From Pyricularia pennisetigena (taxonomy: Eukaryota; Ascomycota; Sordariomycetes; Magnaporthales; Pyriculariaceae): a DNA stretch of 64,000 nucleotides. Every line of letters begins with the position of its first letter. Within the stretch, counting starts at the first letter, position 1. The stretch covers positions 2,673,348 to 2,737,347 of the forward strand of contig NC_043741.1 in assembly GCF_004337985.1 (NCBI RefSeq). The letters run 5' to 3'. Positions 1-11,182 of the stretch are shown here, one piece after another. The translations under genes and the position numbers were made by a program. Below the pieces are notes generated by a model, which was not told the DNA's origin, did no database searches, and worked only from the letters and a program-made list of their open reading frames with translations.

Positions 1-2671
1 CGGGGAGGAGTTACGCAAGTACTCTTACTCTTTATGACAAGGGGAAACGGCTTTCCAGACCAAGCGCGCCTGCTTGGTTTTGTCTTGAGGCCTCTAGTGC
101 GGCAGACATTCATCCCTGTGTTCGAAGTGGTGTGTTGCAGTATGGCGCTTACACAAGCGCAAGCGAACTTGGCCAGAGGGATCGTTTCAACGCTCAACTG
201 CTAACAGCTACCTGCGTGCATGTAGCAGGGTTTGTCTGCCTGGAAGCGAATCCACAAGCAATCATATGAGCAGCAGGGTTGGAGGGTATGGAGTAACTTG
301 GCTGATCTTAACTGTCATTCTTAGATTCAGGGTACCTTGCAAATCAACACACACACATTAGGGAATACAGGCCGAGATTGCTAGTGAACAAGGATAATCC
401 AATACTGGAGCTAATGGAATATCAAGATTGCTGATCCAGTATGATTGGGCAATCCAAACCAGTAAGGCTGGGTTTTGAGGTTCTAGTTAACTCACCGCTC
501 GCTGCCATAATAATATGACCCGGCCTATACCTGAATGCCACGTCAAAGACACCAATCCACTAATCTGTGGAGGGCACGATCTGTTCCACTCAAACACTTT
601 GACGAGTGAGCTAAGGTAAGGCAGAAAGTACGCTTGACTATGCAAATATTCCGAATAAAAAGCGCGCTACCATACTGTCGGGTCAGGCAGCGGTCAAGGT
701 GTTCATGCCTGACGGATTTAACGGAGTGGGTGGGCTTCGGGGAACTCAATAACTGGAAACAACAACAGTCGTGGCCCCAATGGGTCAAGCAACCGCAGAT
801 CCCTCCCAACCACCGCAAAAAACATATTTACCTTGCTGCGTCTCGTTTTGCCGATTCTGGGCTAATTAGTGCGATGGATCTTGCAGACTTGAGGTAGGTA
901 TTGGCCCAACATGCAGTGATACAGTGCATATAAGCCGGAACTAGGACAAATAGGCCAAGGATAAGCAGAAAACAAGCGCCGGATTCTGTGGGCTGAAGGA
1001 TTAGACGCGGGCAGATTAGCCATTGGTTCATACGTACTCTTCCAGTAGCGATGTGCGGCTCTTTGGCTGTTTTGTTGGCGCAGATCGGACTTTTTGCTGT
1101 TTGGTGGGAATGCAGAATCATTGTCACACCGGTTCTCGGTTGTGACGCTTCTTTCTGACACACTTGCTGGTCTGGGGGGGTTTTTTTTTTCGTTTTTTTT
1201 TTCGTTTTTTTTTTTTCGTTTTTTTTTTCGTTTTTTTTTTTTCTTTATACGGTACGGTAGACAAACCAGGGGCCCTGGGGAACTTCGTTGCATGCACGCA
1301 CATCAAGCTTGTCTTCTTTATTTTATTTGATCCCTTTCTTTTTGTTCAGCTCTGTCTTCTACCATTCGTCGCGCCGCAATCATGCATCCACGCACCGCAG
1401 ATGTCGAAAAGCATGATAGAGCTATGACTAGGAAAAGACTCCACCTGCTGGCACGGCGCCTTGCTAGGCCGGGTTTTTGTCAGATTCTCGATGGGCCAGT
1501 AGGAAGCTCAGCAGCGCCCAAGACGGCTACGCAAACCTGAGCCCTGACCTGGGCATGTGGGAGCGTCTTGATTCGGTGCTATTGTGAAGCGGTATCGACT
1601 GGGGGATCCATTTGTGTGGGATATCTCTCTGGAAAGAAAACCGAAGAGTAGGAAAAAGAGGGGCCGGGGATGGCTTCCTTGTGGGGTCTTTCTGAAATGT
1701 TCACCACTCAAAGTACTACAGTATATACAAAAAGGCGAGGGGTTGAAGCGACCCAAGCTGTCGGGTTCGTCGAGCCGCCGGATGTGACAGAAAAGAGAAA
1801 TGAGTGGCAGAAGCTCCTTAACTCGGGTTCGGCGTGGGAAAAACGAGTGGTGTAGCCGAATCGAAGCAAAGAAGAAAAAACAATAAAAAAATAAATAAAT
1901 AAAAGTGGCCCTTCAATGTGCAAGATCGTCCGGCTGGAAAACGTTTCTCTTTCGGGCATTATGGCCGTTTGGCATCTTGTTTAGATGTTACTTCGCATGT
2001 TACCTTCCGATGCATGAGGCGTAATCGATCACACTGATTTTTTTTGCCAGCAACCTTCTATGCTCCGAACGATATTGATGGCGTTGGTAATTTCGGCAAG
2101 ACCACCCGCTACATGGCGGCTTTACTTGGTAAATTGAGCGCAAATACTCAATGTATTTATTGTCAAGATGTAATCAACAGTACCTTGTGATGAACAGGTT
2201 CGTCCCATGGACTCTTTGGAATGACTCAACCATCGTGTGGTTCGTGTGCATAAAATCATGAATTCATAGAGTACAAAAAGCCGAGCTGTGTGTCTCGGAA
2301 CTCTTGTCATTTTCTGACATGGATGTTTTGTGGTCAGTAAGTACTGCGAGTTGCGGCTTGTGATGGGCACCAAACGGTGCGGGCTACGGACGGGCCGCGC
2401 CCAGGAACGGCCAGCCCATCCTTATTGTCCTCCGTAGCGCGCCTGCCAACTCAAAACGTCCTATTGCGAACTAAGTGGAGCCGCATGTCGATGTACCGAT
2501 ACCTACTTGGTCTACTTGGTGGTACCTGACCTTAACAAACTAGACTAGTGCCATGCACAGAGACCAACGTCTTCCGACCACGACAATCTTCTAATTGGTT
2601 GACCTTCATCCCATCAATATTGCGAACAAACTGCCATTGCTAGCCTTCAATCCTTTTTTTTTCGGGGACTC
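1..2671. other. gene-poor left end
   Basis: I see no supportable coding gene in this stretch. Open frames are short, lack a family resemblance and overlap each other on both strands. It holds a T-tract/CG minisatellite (1181-1252) and general A/T-rich sequence. The last part (about 2580-2671) may be leader sequence of the small spliced gene that follows. Confidence 0.5.
1181..1252. repeat. T-tract/CG minisatellite
   Basis: Runs of 10-12 T are separated by single CG dinucleotides at 1191, 1203, 1217 and 1229, a near-regular 12-14 bp period. The low-complexity Phe/Lys frames across it are artefacts of this repeat. Confidence 0.9.
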
Positions 2672-2729
2672 GTAAGTCTATCCGTCATAAGGCAAAGAAA
2701 CATTTTCCTACTGACAGTCTTCCAATCAG
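2672..2729 (+). other. putative leader intron of the small gene at 2847
   Basis: This is a 58-nt stretch starting GTAAGT and ending CAG, with CTGAC at about 2711-2715 as a well-placed branch site. No start codon precedes it that would make it coding, so it is read as a 5'-leader intron of the gene starting at 2847. Inferred from splice signals only. Confidence 0.45.
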
Positions 2730-2846
2730 GAGGGCATTGTACCAAGAAACAGAGCTGCCGATTGGTAGGAGAGCTTGCTGGGGGCACAACAGGGTCGCAT
2801 CTGGGCGCCCTCGTCTCCGCACCTACACGGCAGCCTACCCCCCAAG

Positions 2847-3283
2847 ATGGCCTTTAAGCGCCGAAGCCTGTCGCTTTTCATGCAGGGCATCATTCAGAGA
2901 GCCCCGCCATCCACTACGACTGCAGACCAGGCCAATGCTGCTCTGTGAGTGGCCGCGCTGCGTACAGAAGGCGTCCTGGCATGAGAAGAGCTCAAATCTA
3001 GCCAGTTCTTGCCTAAAGATCCGTATGGACTACCATACACAGGGCTGGAGCATCCGATCCTAATTCGCCTGCGTCAACGCGATGGACTTCTACTAGCAAG
3101 CGTGTAGTTATATCGTAAGTATACAAAGATAGCAAAAGTCTTACCATCATTATCCATAATAAACTAGACTAATATGGGTTCAGAAGACCTGTTGTCAGAC
3201 CCCACCTTCATCCGTGGGAACACAACCTGGACGTCCACACGTTGGCGCGCATCTTCCATCGGAACTTCGCCTATCAGCTTTAA
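2847..3283 (+). CDS. small spliced hypothetical protein (89 aa model)
   Basis: I do not recognise this protein. It was pieced together from splice signals: exon 1 2847-2944 (ATG in a good context; donor GTGAGT), exon 2 3043-3114 (acceptor CACAG; donor GTAAGT) and exon 3 3184-3283 (acceptor TTCAG, TAA stop). Phases join as 2/1 at both introns. Intron 2 has a good donor, an ACTAAT branch-like word and a CAG acceptor. The product is basic, starting MAFKRRSLS and ending with a His/Arg-rich tail (VVRPHLHPWEHN). An alternative acceptor at 3001 keeps another open frame that ends at 3107 (67 aa), so the middle of the model is uncertain. No signal peptide or membrane segment is evident. Confidence 0.4.
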
Positions 3284-4458
3284 GTGAGGCTAGGTTGATG
3301 ACGAGAATTCGTGTTCTCTCTTCATCTTTGAGCTGTCAGGATGATGAGTGTTATCATACTTAAAATTTTTACGCAGTGCCCAGGTGTCTGCCTACCTTCA
3401 AGTGCCTTCTGCTCGTAAAGTCCAACAGATACCGAACGCCAAGCCAAGGAGCCACTGTACTAGGCCCACCGCCCACTACGATCTGTTCTTGGTCCCTCAT
3501 TTCGACCGCACCTCACCACCTCTCCCCCCGGTCGGTCGCCGCCCCTCTCATCGCTTCTCCAGCAGGCAATGCGGAACAGGTCATCTTTGGCTACGACACT
3601 CTGCATCTGCGGTTCGCAGTCGCAAACACCAACAAACCAGCTAAGCTGACCTGCCAATACCGCCATACTAGCAGGTTGCATGTCCATATCACAACACTGT
3701 TTCGTCCTTTATTGATATTTTCTTGCTGTTTCTCCTTGCTTCCTCTTTTGTGACCGGCTTCTACTTTGTTTATCGGCGCCAGGCGGATTCTTTGATTATT
3801 TTTGTATGACAGACGTCGAGCGTCCTTCCGAACTTTGTGCGCGTCGAGCTGTATCATCTTCCAACTCGTCCACTCTGCCGCAGTTATATCAATTGTTACC
3901 AAGTCTCGAGCTAAAGCAGGTTGTACCAATCCTTGAGTCTCTAGGCAAGGCAAAGCGGCTACTCGACCTATCTGCATCCTTCTGCATCTGTTGCTCCTAC
4001 AAACCGGACGCGCTCACAGCTGCGGTTAAGTGTAGGACTCAGATAGCTCTGGGCCGCATCCTCTTCAGCGTTTTTCTTTCATCGGATTTCAACTGGGCTT
4101 CGCATCTCCACGACAAAACCCCGTTGACCGTTACTGCTCCCGTCGACAGAGGCTAGCTGTTGCAGACAACAGACGAAGCGGCCGTTTCCTGCGGCCGCCT
4201 CAAGCACTGGCGTATCCGCGACTCCAATCGTTGGATTACTCGCTTCATCTCTGATCCCGGTTGCCGCACCGCCCATCTCCCTCTGTCAACACGGCAGAAT
4301 CACAGGATCCCTCCTACAGGTGAATCCTTGATATCACTGCCATTGGCGTCTGAAAAAGCGTGCGGTGGCCTTGGGTGGACTCCGTCATGGCCCTGGAAGC
4401 GCCCTTAAGATCGTCGACCGGCAGCCTTATTTCATCGTACTCCTCAGCTTACGCAGAC
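3284..4458. other. intergenic region / long leader of the next gene
   Basis: This is pyrimidine-rich sequence upstream of the Cys/Trp-repeat gene. An ATG-initiated 116-codon frame (3806-4156) is open but resembles nothing known and overlaps other open frames. I treat the stretch as promoter and leader sequence. Confidence 0.4.
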
Positions 4459-7112
4459 ATGTCCGTATCATCGCCAGACTCGCCGGCGGTGTCAAACAAA
4501 TTGTTGTCAATGTGCGTATCATGACCAAGACTTTTGGCGTTGATGAACTCCGGCCTTCCGGGGGGATCAACCTCCTTAGACTGCGTGACTGCAGCTCTTG
4601 ATAACACAGAAACGTCCCATACGATGATTTCCGACTGGCTAACGTCGATCACATCTTACATTAGGTCCTCACCCGCCGCGTCGATAAGTTCACCTCAGAG
4701 CCTTCGTCCTCACTCCTTCGCAAGGGCCAGCTCTGCCAACAACCACCTCATGAGCCCCATCAGTGACATCGTTGGCCCCTCACCAGTGACATCGACCGGC
4801 ACTGAGACAACCGAGATCGAGGATGACGACGAGTCCGTAGATACCGGGTTCACTGTGCAGCGCATACATCCGAGCCCTCAGCCACAGGTACTTGCTATAT
4901 GGCGACCGCTCTGAGAAATCTTATGTGCCAAAGACGCTAACTTTCTGCATCGCACAAAAGCTACAAATGCTGAAGACGAACATACCAGACCATGGACGAA
5001 AAAATGGCAGCGAGGAGGCTATTTCTGTTATCCATGCTCCTCAAAATTTCCAGGCCTGGGTACGTATGGTTCCTTATTGGGTGTGCGAAGCATACCTTAT
5101 TTTCGGGTTATTGCGAGCAATCACACTAACATGAGCTTGTCGAAACCAGCCGGAGACACCGGCAGATATAGTTAGCCCACCCCCGAGTGAGCGCTCAACT
5201 AAGGTATGCTTATGCTCAGTGTGTTATTCAGCAATAAAATGTGCCCAAATATACTGAAATCACATCTTTCCATCAAGTCACCCGTAATATCACCGCCACC
5301 CATTTCAACAAACGTCAAACCTGCAAAGTTCTCCATGGAAACCGCGACACCACAGGCACAAAACTTGCAAGACGTCATCAGTGACCAGAATAGACTGCGC
5401 TCGAGCAGTGCGAGCAGTCTCGAATGTAAGAAGCCGGTTTGATGAACAGTCTGCTGAATTCATAATGCCGATGCTGACTGCGCTACAGTGATACCAGAAA
5501 ACAGCCAGGGCGAATCGGATGCAGAGCAGTACGAAAATGATCCTGATTACCACAGCCCGGTGATGGAAGAGGAGAATGAAATCCAGGCGCTCAACACTGC
5601 ACTCGAGGAGTGCTGGACTCTGTGCAACACACTCGCGGGCCTAAGTTCCATCCACAGGGAGCGCGTTTTCAGCAGCTCAGGCACGCCTGATGCTCACGAG
5701 AAGGCATGGAAGTGCTGCTGGAAGCTGTGCCAGAGACTGTATCACAGTCGTGACGAAACGGAAGAGTCGTACACACTGCGGACCAACCTTGACCTGTGCC
5801 GCGATTTCTGCCAAGCACTATTCGATGTCAGGACTCGAAAGGACGACACGGCGGATTCGGTCCTGCGTGTCAGTTTTGAACTCAACAACCAGTAAGCTCC
5901 CGTGATTCAATCGACAACATCTTCCTTGACATGAACTGACCAAACCTGTCCCACAGTCTATATAGCGCACAGGACACGCGGAATTTACCCGAGGCATTTC
6001 GCGAGCGTACCCTGGATTTTTACATTACATTGTGCCATCGTCTGATGAAGCAGCGCAGTGAACTTGCCGAACAAACCGATTCTCTACTGCGGGCCTGCTG
6101 GTCGCTTGCCGAGATGCTTTTCAGCATTCGACAGAACCGGCGGGACGGCAAGGCCCCCGATGAGGATCTCCTCGGCTCCGCGGTTCAAGCTTGTTGGGAA
6201 TTATGCGACATCTTCCGGGAGGGCTGGACACAGATCAGGCCTGAACGTGGAACGCCACGCCCTAGTCAAGTGACATTCTCGTGGCACGCGCCGCATGCAA
6301 TGGCTGCTGAGACCCGTAGCACAGCAGGAAGTCGGGCCTCGATGCATTCCAAACGAGAAAGCTTGAGGAGTGTGAACAGCGAGCGACCCAGGAAGCGAGA
6401 TGCCCCGCCGGTACCTGAGACGCCTGTGACCGAGTTTGAGGATACACCCGTCTCTCCTGAGAGCTCCAGCCCGCAGATGCCCAACATACTTGTGCTAGGA
6501 ACAAACAGCGAGAGCAGTCGTGTGACCGTTCCAAGGTGGTCAAGCAGCGCTAGTAATCTGTCAAGCTTCTCACAAAGTAGCCAGAAGACCAGCAGCACTG
6601 CCACTGCCGGAAAGAAGACGAAATCAAAAGTCACGGGCACCGGTGCGAGCGGAACAGGGAGCAATATTAGCGGGGGGAGCTCCGGAGGTACCGTGGAAGA
6701 TATCAATATCACTCGGATCAAGGCCTTGATAGTCAAAGCGGCGATGAATATTGGCTTCAGCCGGGATAGCGCGTCTGCCATGTCAGATGGTACCGGCGGG
6801 GCGACTGCCCTTCAGGCGTTCGTCAAATCACTACCTTCTGGGTCTTTCGGAAACCTCCCACAGCACGCAACTCTGCTTCAAAACTACAAGAACCTGGTAC
6901 TGAGCGACGCTGCGCTTGTTGGCAGCGGCGCCGCCGGTAACCTTCTTCCGCCACGGGGAAAGAGAGTCGGTGCGGTTGACCTTGCAAAGTCAGTGGGGTG
7001 GATGATGCACCGGAGCTTGAACTACGGATTTTTGAGGGAGCTGTACAAGCTTGTGTTTGGGTTTACTATTGAAGAGGCCGAGATGCGCAAGAACACGACC
7101 ATTGCTGTCTGA
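4459..7112 (+). CDS. conserved fungal protein with Cys/Trp helical repeats (711 aa, 7 exons)
   Basis: The function is unknown. It resembles conserved fungal proteins of a domain-of-unknown-function family (perhaps Pfam DUF7624; name recalled, unverified). Exons: 4459-4511, 4665-4887, 4961-5059, 5150-5203, 5278-5425, 5489-5891, 5957-7112. All junctions are GT-AG with matching phases, and CTAAC/CTGAC branch sites are visible in most introns. Residues 1-190 are Ser/Pro-rich and probably disordered, starting MSVSSPDSPAV. Residues about 230-415 hold six helical segments with a recurring Cys-Trp-x-Leu-Cys pattern (for example ECWTLCNTL, CCWKLCQRL, ACWELCDIF). A Ser/Thr-rich linker follows, then a conserved-looking C-terminal helical part ending EAEMRKNTTIAV. 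The start codon was chosen because exon 1 joins in phase to a Ser/Pro-rich exon 2 through a GTGCGT donor. The repeat architecture suggests an alpha-solenoid scaffold, which is inference. Confidence 0.85.
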
Positions 7113-8164
7113 GGCGGAGCATGTCACTTCTCCTGCCGCAGTAATTCACATGCATGCTGACCTGGCCAGTTCTTGTCGACCGACAGCTTAAGCCAGGTAC
7201 GGTTGCATCATCGCAGGCGTACAGTGGTGGTGTTTGCCCGTCACTGCCTTTCAAAATCAGCCGCCAACGACTCCTACGCTGCTTCGACCAACCGGGGCCA
7301 TTGTTCTGGTGCTATTCGACATAACCACCTCAAACGTCATGTTTTTTTTGCAAATTCAGCAGGTTGCTTCGCACAGCTAGGAAAGCCTCAGCCGCTGAGG
7401 ATCGACAAGCTAGGTATTTTTGACGGCACAGTTTCATAATCAGTTTACACCGACAGATGTGTTTTTGTTCAAATTTTGCACCATTTCGATTTCAGGCTAG
7501 ATACCCCCTTCTTTTGGATGGCAACATTTTGCTCTTATCTGGCAGTCATTTTACCAATCGATCTTTGGCTTGTCACGCTTTTCTTTTATCCGGACATATG
7601 ACGATTATGATTTTTGTTCGCTTTAAACTCTGGGAGGCAAAGACTGTGATTTTTATGCTTTCTGTCGAACGAGGTGGATGATATTTGTCGGTTCACTTGA
7701 AACTGGCAGCGACAACTGGTGATTTCTTTACTTGATTATATTACCCATCTATTTATTAGTTCCAATGATTATTTATCTTCAATTTCTTCATGTTTCAATT
7801 GCCCCGGAATCCCACATATCTATTCTGACTCGAAGCCTGTTGGCCCGCCAAGGGCTGGCGGTCAGTTCGCGAAGTCTGGTGGATTTTTACAAGTACGCGT
7901 TCATCGTCATATCTCACCCATTCTCATTAGCATCGTGATATCTACACGGATAACACATATCGCTGCTGGGTCCCCCTCGCACTTCTCTTTGATTCGTTGG
8001 ACCCTCTCCTGAGGCCGGCCGTCACAGTCCCCATCCAAGAAGCATCCATGGCAAGGGCACAAACCATCTATGTCTTGCTGCTCGTCATACAACGACTCAA
8101 AACAATGCGGACCTTCTCCTCATAGGATGATACTGGAGCTCACCAAACACAACATATCCAACCG
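7113..8164. other. 3' flank between protein gene and tRNA pair
   Basis: T-rich sequence following the stop at 7112, probably containing the 3'-UTR. I see no gene or recognisable element before the first tRNA. Confidence 0.5.
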
Positions 8165-8295
8165 GGTCCCATAGCTCAGTTGGTTAGAGCGTCGTACTAA
8201 TATGTTCTCCGGTTGGTCCTTCACAAGAGGTATCATATAGGGCATATCATGTAACCAGTATGCGAAGGTCGAGAGTTCGACCCTCTCTGGGACCA
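8165..8295 (+). tRNA. tRNA-Ile (anticodon AAT), 57-nt intron
   Basis: A full cloverleaf can be drawn: acceptor GGTCCCA/TGGGACC plus discriminator A, D-arm GCTC/GAGC, anticodon stem TCGTA/TGCGA with loop CTAATAa, and T-arm GAGAG/CTCTC with loop TTCGACC. The anticodon AAT (read as inosine-AU) means isoleucine. The intron 8203-8259 follows position 37, the canonical site for nuclear pre-tRNA introns removed by the splicing endonuclease. No CCA is encoded, as expected in eukaryotes. A T5 run at 8317-8321 fits a Pol III terminator. Confidence 0.95.
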
Positions 8296-8316
8296 TTTGT
8301 GGTATGTCCACATCTG

Positions 8317-8321
8317 TTTTT
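8317..8321 (+). terminator. Pol III T5 terminator of first tRNA-Ile
   Basis: A run of five T lies 22 nt past the tRNA 3' end, within the usual distance for RNA polymerase III termination. Confidence 0.6.
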
Positions 8322-8375
8322 GCATTGCTGCAATGCAAATCGGTTGTGGGGTATATGTTTTTGCAAGAGTGAATG

Positions 8376-8403
8376 TTTTTTTTTTTTTTTTTTTTTTTTT
8401 TTT
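8376..8403. repeat. poly(T)28 between the two tRNA genes
   Basis: An uninterrupted run of 28 T followed by GGTGGTGGTGG. It lies in the spacer between the tandem tRNA genes. Confidence 0.95.
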
Positions 8404-8566
8404 GGTGGTGGTGGCATTATGTATATTTTTTGTCGGAGAGTGGGCGCCGCGGCCGTCTCCACAAAGCAAGATACTTTGCCCTAGCCAACCATTCTGTCAA
8501 ATGTGATATGTCGAAGTCAACGTTGGACCCGCATCCCGAGCAGCTTGTCCATGGCACACCCTGTCC

Positions 8567-8677
8567 GGTCCCATAGCTCAGTTGGTTAGAGCGTCGTACT
8601 AATATGTTGTTCTTGTGATGGCATATCAAGTAATTGAATACATGCGAAGGTCGAGAGTTCGACCCTCTCTGGGACCA
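8567..8677 (+). tRNA. tRNA-Ile (anticodon AAT), 37-nt intron
   Basis: The mature sequence is identical to the tRNA at 8165-8295, with the same cloverleaf and AAT anticodon. The intron (8605-8641) is only 37 nt and differs in sequence, apart from the start TGTT and a shared GGCATATCA-GTAA word. Exons are 8567-8604 and 8642-8677. T4 and T5 runs at 8699-8702 and 8714-8718 can serve as Pol III terminators. The pair looks like a local duplication whose exons stayed identical while the introns drifted. Confidence 0.95.
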
Positions 8678-8713
8678 TACGAGCTGGCGAGCAACACCTT
8701 TTGGTGATGTATC

Positions 8714-8718
8714 TTTTT
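8714..8718 (+). terminator. Pol III T5 terminator of second tRNA-Ile
   Basis: A T5 run 37 nt downstream of the tRNA, with a weaker T4 at 8699-8702 before it. Confidence 0.5.
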
Positions 8719-9208
8719 GTGGTTTGTAGAGCGAGCAGACTTTGTTTGCTCTTTGTGTCTTGGGCACCTTTTGTTTTGTTGCTTTTAAGAAGTTATCGGT
8801 TATGTTTGCTCACGTGACGACCATAAACCGAGGGTCGCCTCGCAAATATTGAATCTGTCGTTCATACTCCGGGAAAGAAAAGGAATCACACAGAAATTTT
8901 CGAGTTATGGCACGGAATAAAAAGGCTAGTTTCCGACTGAACGTGGTGGTGATAAGTAAACAGTCGTTTTCGGTGTTCTTGTCTTTGTGTCAAGGACATC
9001 CATCATCCCTAGGCCTCGAGTAGTTGATGTTGCTTTTATAGGGGGCTCACGAGATCAAATTTGGGCCGGCCCTATAGCTTCTGTCTGTAACCATGAGTGG
9101 CTTCCTGAGGAACAGACTTATTATAAGTCAAACTACCGTAAAGTGGCTGTTTGGGGGCAAAGACGTTTTAGAATTTGAGACGCAAACAACATTATAGGGA
9201 GCACAAAC

Positions 9209-9529
9209 ATGGCCATGGATTTTCCAGCTCTGCAGCCCTGTGGCCATATGAGCAGCTCGAGCCAAGGTCGAGGCTCACCGTTGATCCAACAGACTCGCAC
9301 CGGGCCGTCGGTAAGTAACAACAACGCCAGAGGTGGTTGGTTGGTTAGACTCTTCCGCACATCTATCCCACCGAGTAGTATGAGTGGGCTAAGACAGATA
9401 TAGCAATCAAGCCAGCCGTGCCTGGAAGATGCTGCCGCAGCAGACATGGCTGACCGAACCACAATCGGGTGGTCCCCAGCGAGCTCCATGAGGGAGCGAG
9501 GGCAAGAGAATCTGGCTACGGCAGCCTGA
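9209..9529 (+). CDS. weak small spliced ORF (75 aa model)
   Basis: I do not recognise it. An ATG in a good context (ACAAACATGGCC) opens a 34-codon exon (9209-9310) that ends exactly at a GTAAGT donor. A TAG acceptor at 9401-9403, preceded by CTAAGAC as a branch-like word, joins in phase 0 to a 42-codon exon (9404-9529) ending TGA. The product is Ser/Gln/Ala-rich and hydrophilic, with no targeting signal. Chance cannot be excluded. Confidence 0.25.
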
Positions 9530-9726
9530 GATGAGATGCAATTTGTGTAATGAGGAAGACCACTGGATGTGCCAATTTCCCACGGGGAACATATCGGGTG
9601 TGTTGTTCCTGTTCACGGGCAGCTAGTTGTCTGCCTTCCAGACTTCCCGTTAACATCTTTCCGAGGGCATTTTAGTAAGACAAGCGTGTCTTTTTTTTTT
9701 TTTTTTTTGCCCAGCTTTGCGGAGTC

Positions 9727-9747
9727 CAGCAGCAGCAGCAGCAGCAG
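9727..9747. repeat. (CAG)7 microsatellite
   Basis: Seven perfect CAG units just after a poly(T)18 tract at 9691-9708. Not inside a supported coding frame. Confidence 0.95.
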
Positions 9748-10777
9748 AGTCAACACGCTTAGTGGTTACCGTTTAGAGTCCATGACTTTGAGATATTATT
9801 GCACCCCAACTCCGTAGGCCTGTCGCAATGGCTCCCGTCTCGATTACTTTCTTGCTTCCCGGAAGTTAAATGGCTCAGAGGGATTGATTGTGACATTATG
9901 GGTGACGCATGACGGGAAGCTGACAGTTGTTTCTGACTGTTTAGCTACCTACCTACTCCTGAGTATAGCTTGACCGTATGGTATATACAGTCTCCGTGTT
10001 AGTGAGGCTCCCTGCAGGCAGATTAGTGGGCAAACAGGGGTGGCAGGGCTGCAAGATTTATAAACATGCCGTGAGTAAATTACAAAAATAGCACTGGATA
10101 CGTAAGTAATATAACGAACTAGGTTGATGCCGGAATTATTGATCCTATGTGGGGACTATCAGTGTCTCTTTGAGGGTGAGAAAGTCAGTCAAGTCCGATC
10201 GCTACGTTGTCCATTGTCTTGATCCGTGGATATTTTTGTATTGACTGGTTTATGCATTTGAGAACATCGACCCGCTTGTCAATATGTATTGTAATGGACA
10301 ATATACAACAAAAGAAACAAAAACCATACTTGACTGCATAGAAGCCGAGAAAAGCGGTGATACACTCATCAAACTGCCTCTGCCTCGTCAGCTCATACGA
10401 TCTTCATACTAAGCGTTCTGAATGAACTAAGCAGCCGGACCATTTAGTCCCGACAAATTTCTTGTCCAGGATCCCCTCAAATCCCAGGGAAACGCATCCG
10501 GTTATGCTTCCTTTTCTCTCTTTTCCCCTTCATATGCTATTTGTTTACTTGCACTATGCTCTCCATGATGTTAATCTCGTACTTACTCGTATGTCTGGTA
10601 ACGGATTATGAGCTAGATTCACCGTGCATATAACTTGCATATTTGCTTGGACGAGAGAGGCTGCATAATTGCATCATACATCACAGGTAACCTCCCGCAG
10701 AAGAAGCAGCCGGATCCGTATCGAAACAATTCCCGGCTCCGATGACCCACGCGGGCGGAATCACCGGGGAGAAGAAG

Positions 10778-10779
<2 letters not shown>

Positions 10780-10810
<31 letters not shown>
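10780..10810. repeat. (GA)15 microsatellite
   Basis: A perfect GA dinucleotide array of about 30 bp following a purine-rich stretch. Confidence 0.95.
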
Positions 10811-10811
<1 letters not shown>

Positions 10812-11121
10812 CCTCTTCTACTGTGTACTGTGTGATTGTCTCTCTGTTTCGGGGCTTTTGTTTATTGAAGCAAAATAAAAACATGAAACAATAATCGCAG
10901 AGGGCGAAAAAGCTCAACCCAAACACCGGATTTGGAGATCCTAGTTACGGGATGACAGAAGGTTCTACCATGTACTGTTTTACACAGTATTAATCGCCAC
11001 AGCAAATTGGACATGTCATACATGGATGGATGCAAGAAATCCCCCCCTCCTTCCTCCGCACTTTGGGAAAGAAAAGTGTCAGGCGGAGCTTGTTGACTAA
11101 CCTTCCCCCCTCCTCGCGTGG

Positions 11122-11182
11122 TGACCCCCTCCTTTGAGAAAAAAAAAAAAAAAAAAAAAAAAAGGTGTGGAGGAGGGGGTCA
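11122..11182. repeat. 12-bp inverted repeat flanking poly(A)25
   Basis: The arm TGACCCCCTCCT (11122-11133) and its exact reverse complement AGGAGGGGGTCA (11171-11182) enclose a 37-nt loop made mostly of A25 (11139-11163). The arms are polypyrimidine/polypurine, so hairpin or triplex formation is possible. No target-site duplication or ORF is seen. Confidence 0.85.

Noticed and set aside
1094..1330. Phe-rich and Lys-rich frames across the T-tract minisatellite, and similar frames at other homopolymers
   Set aside because: Pure simple-sequence translations with no conserved content.
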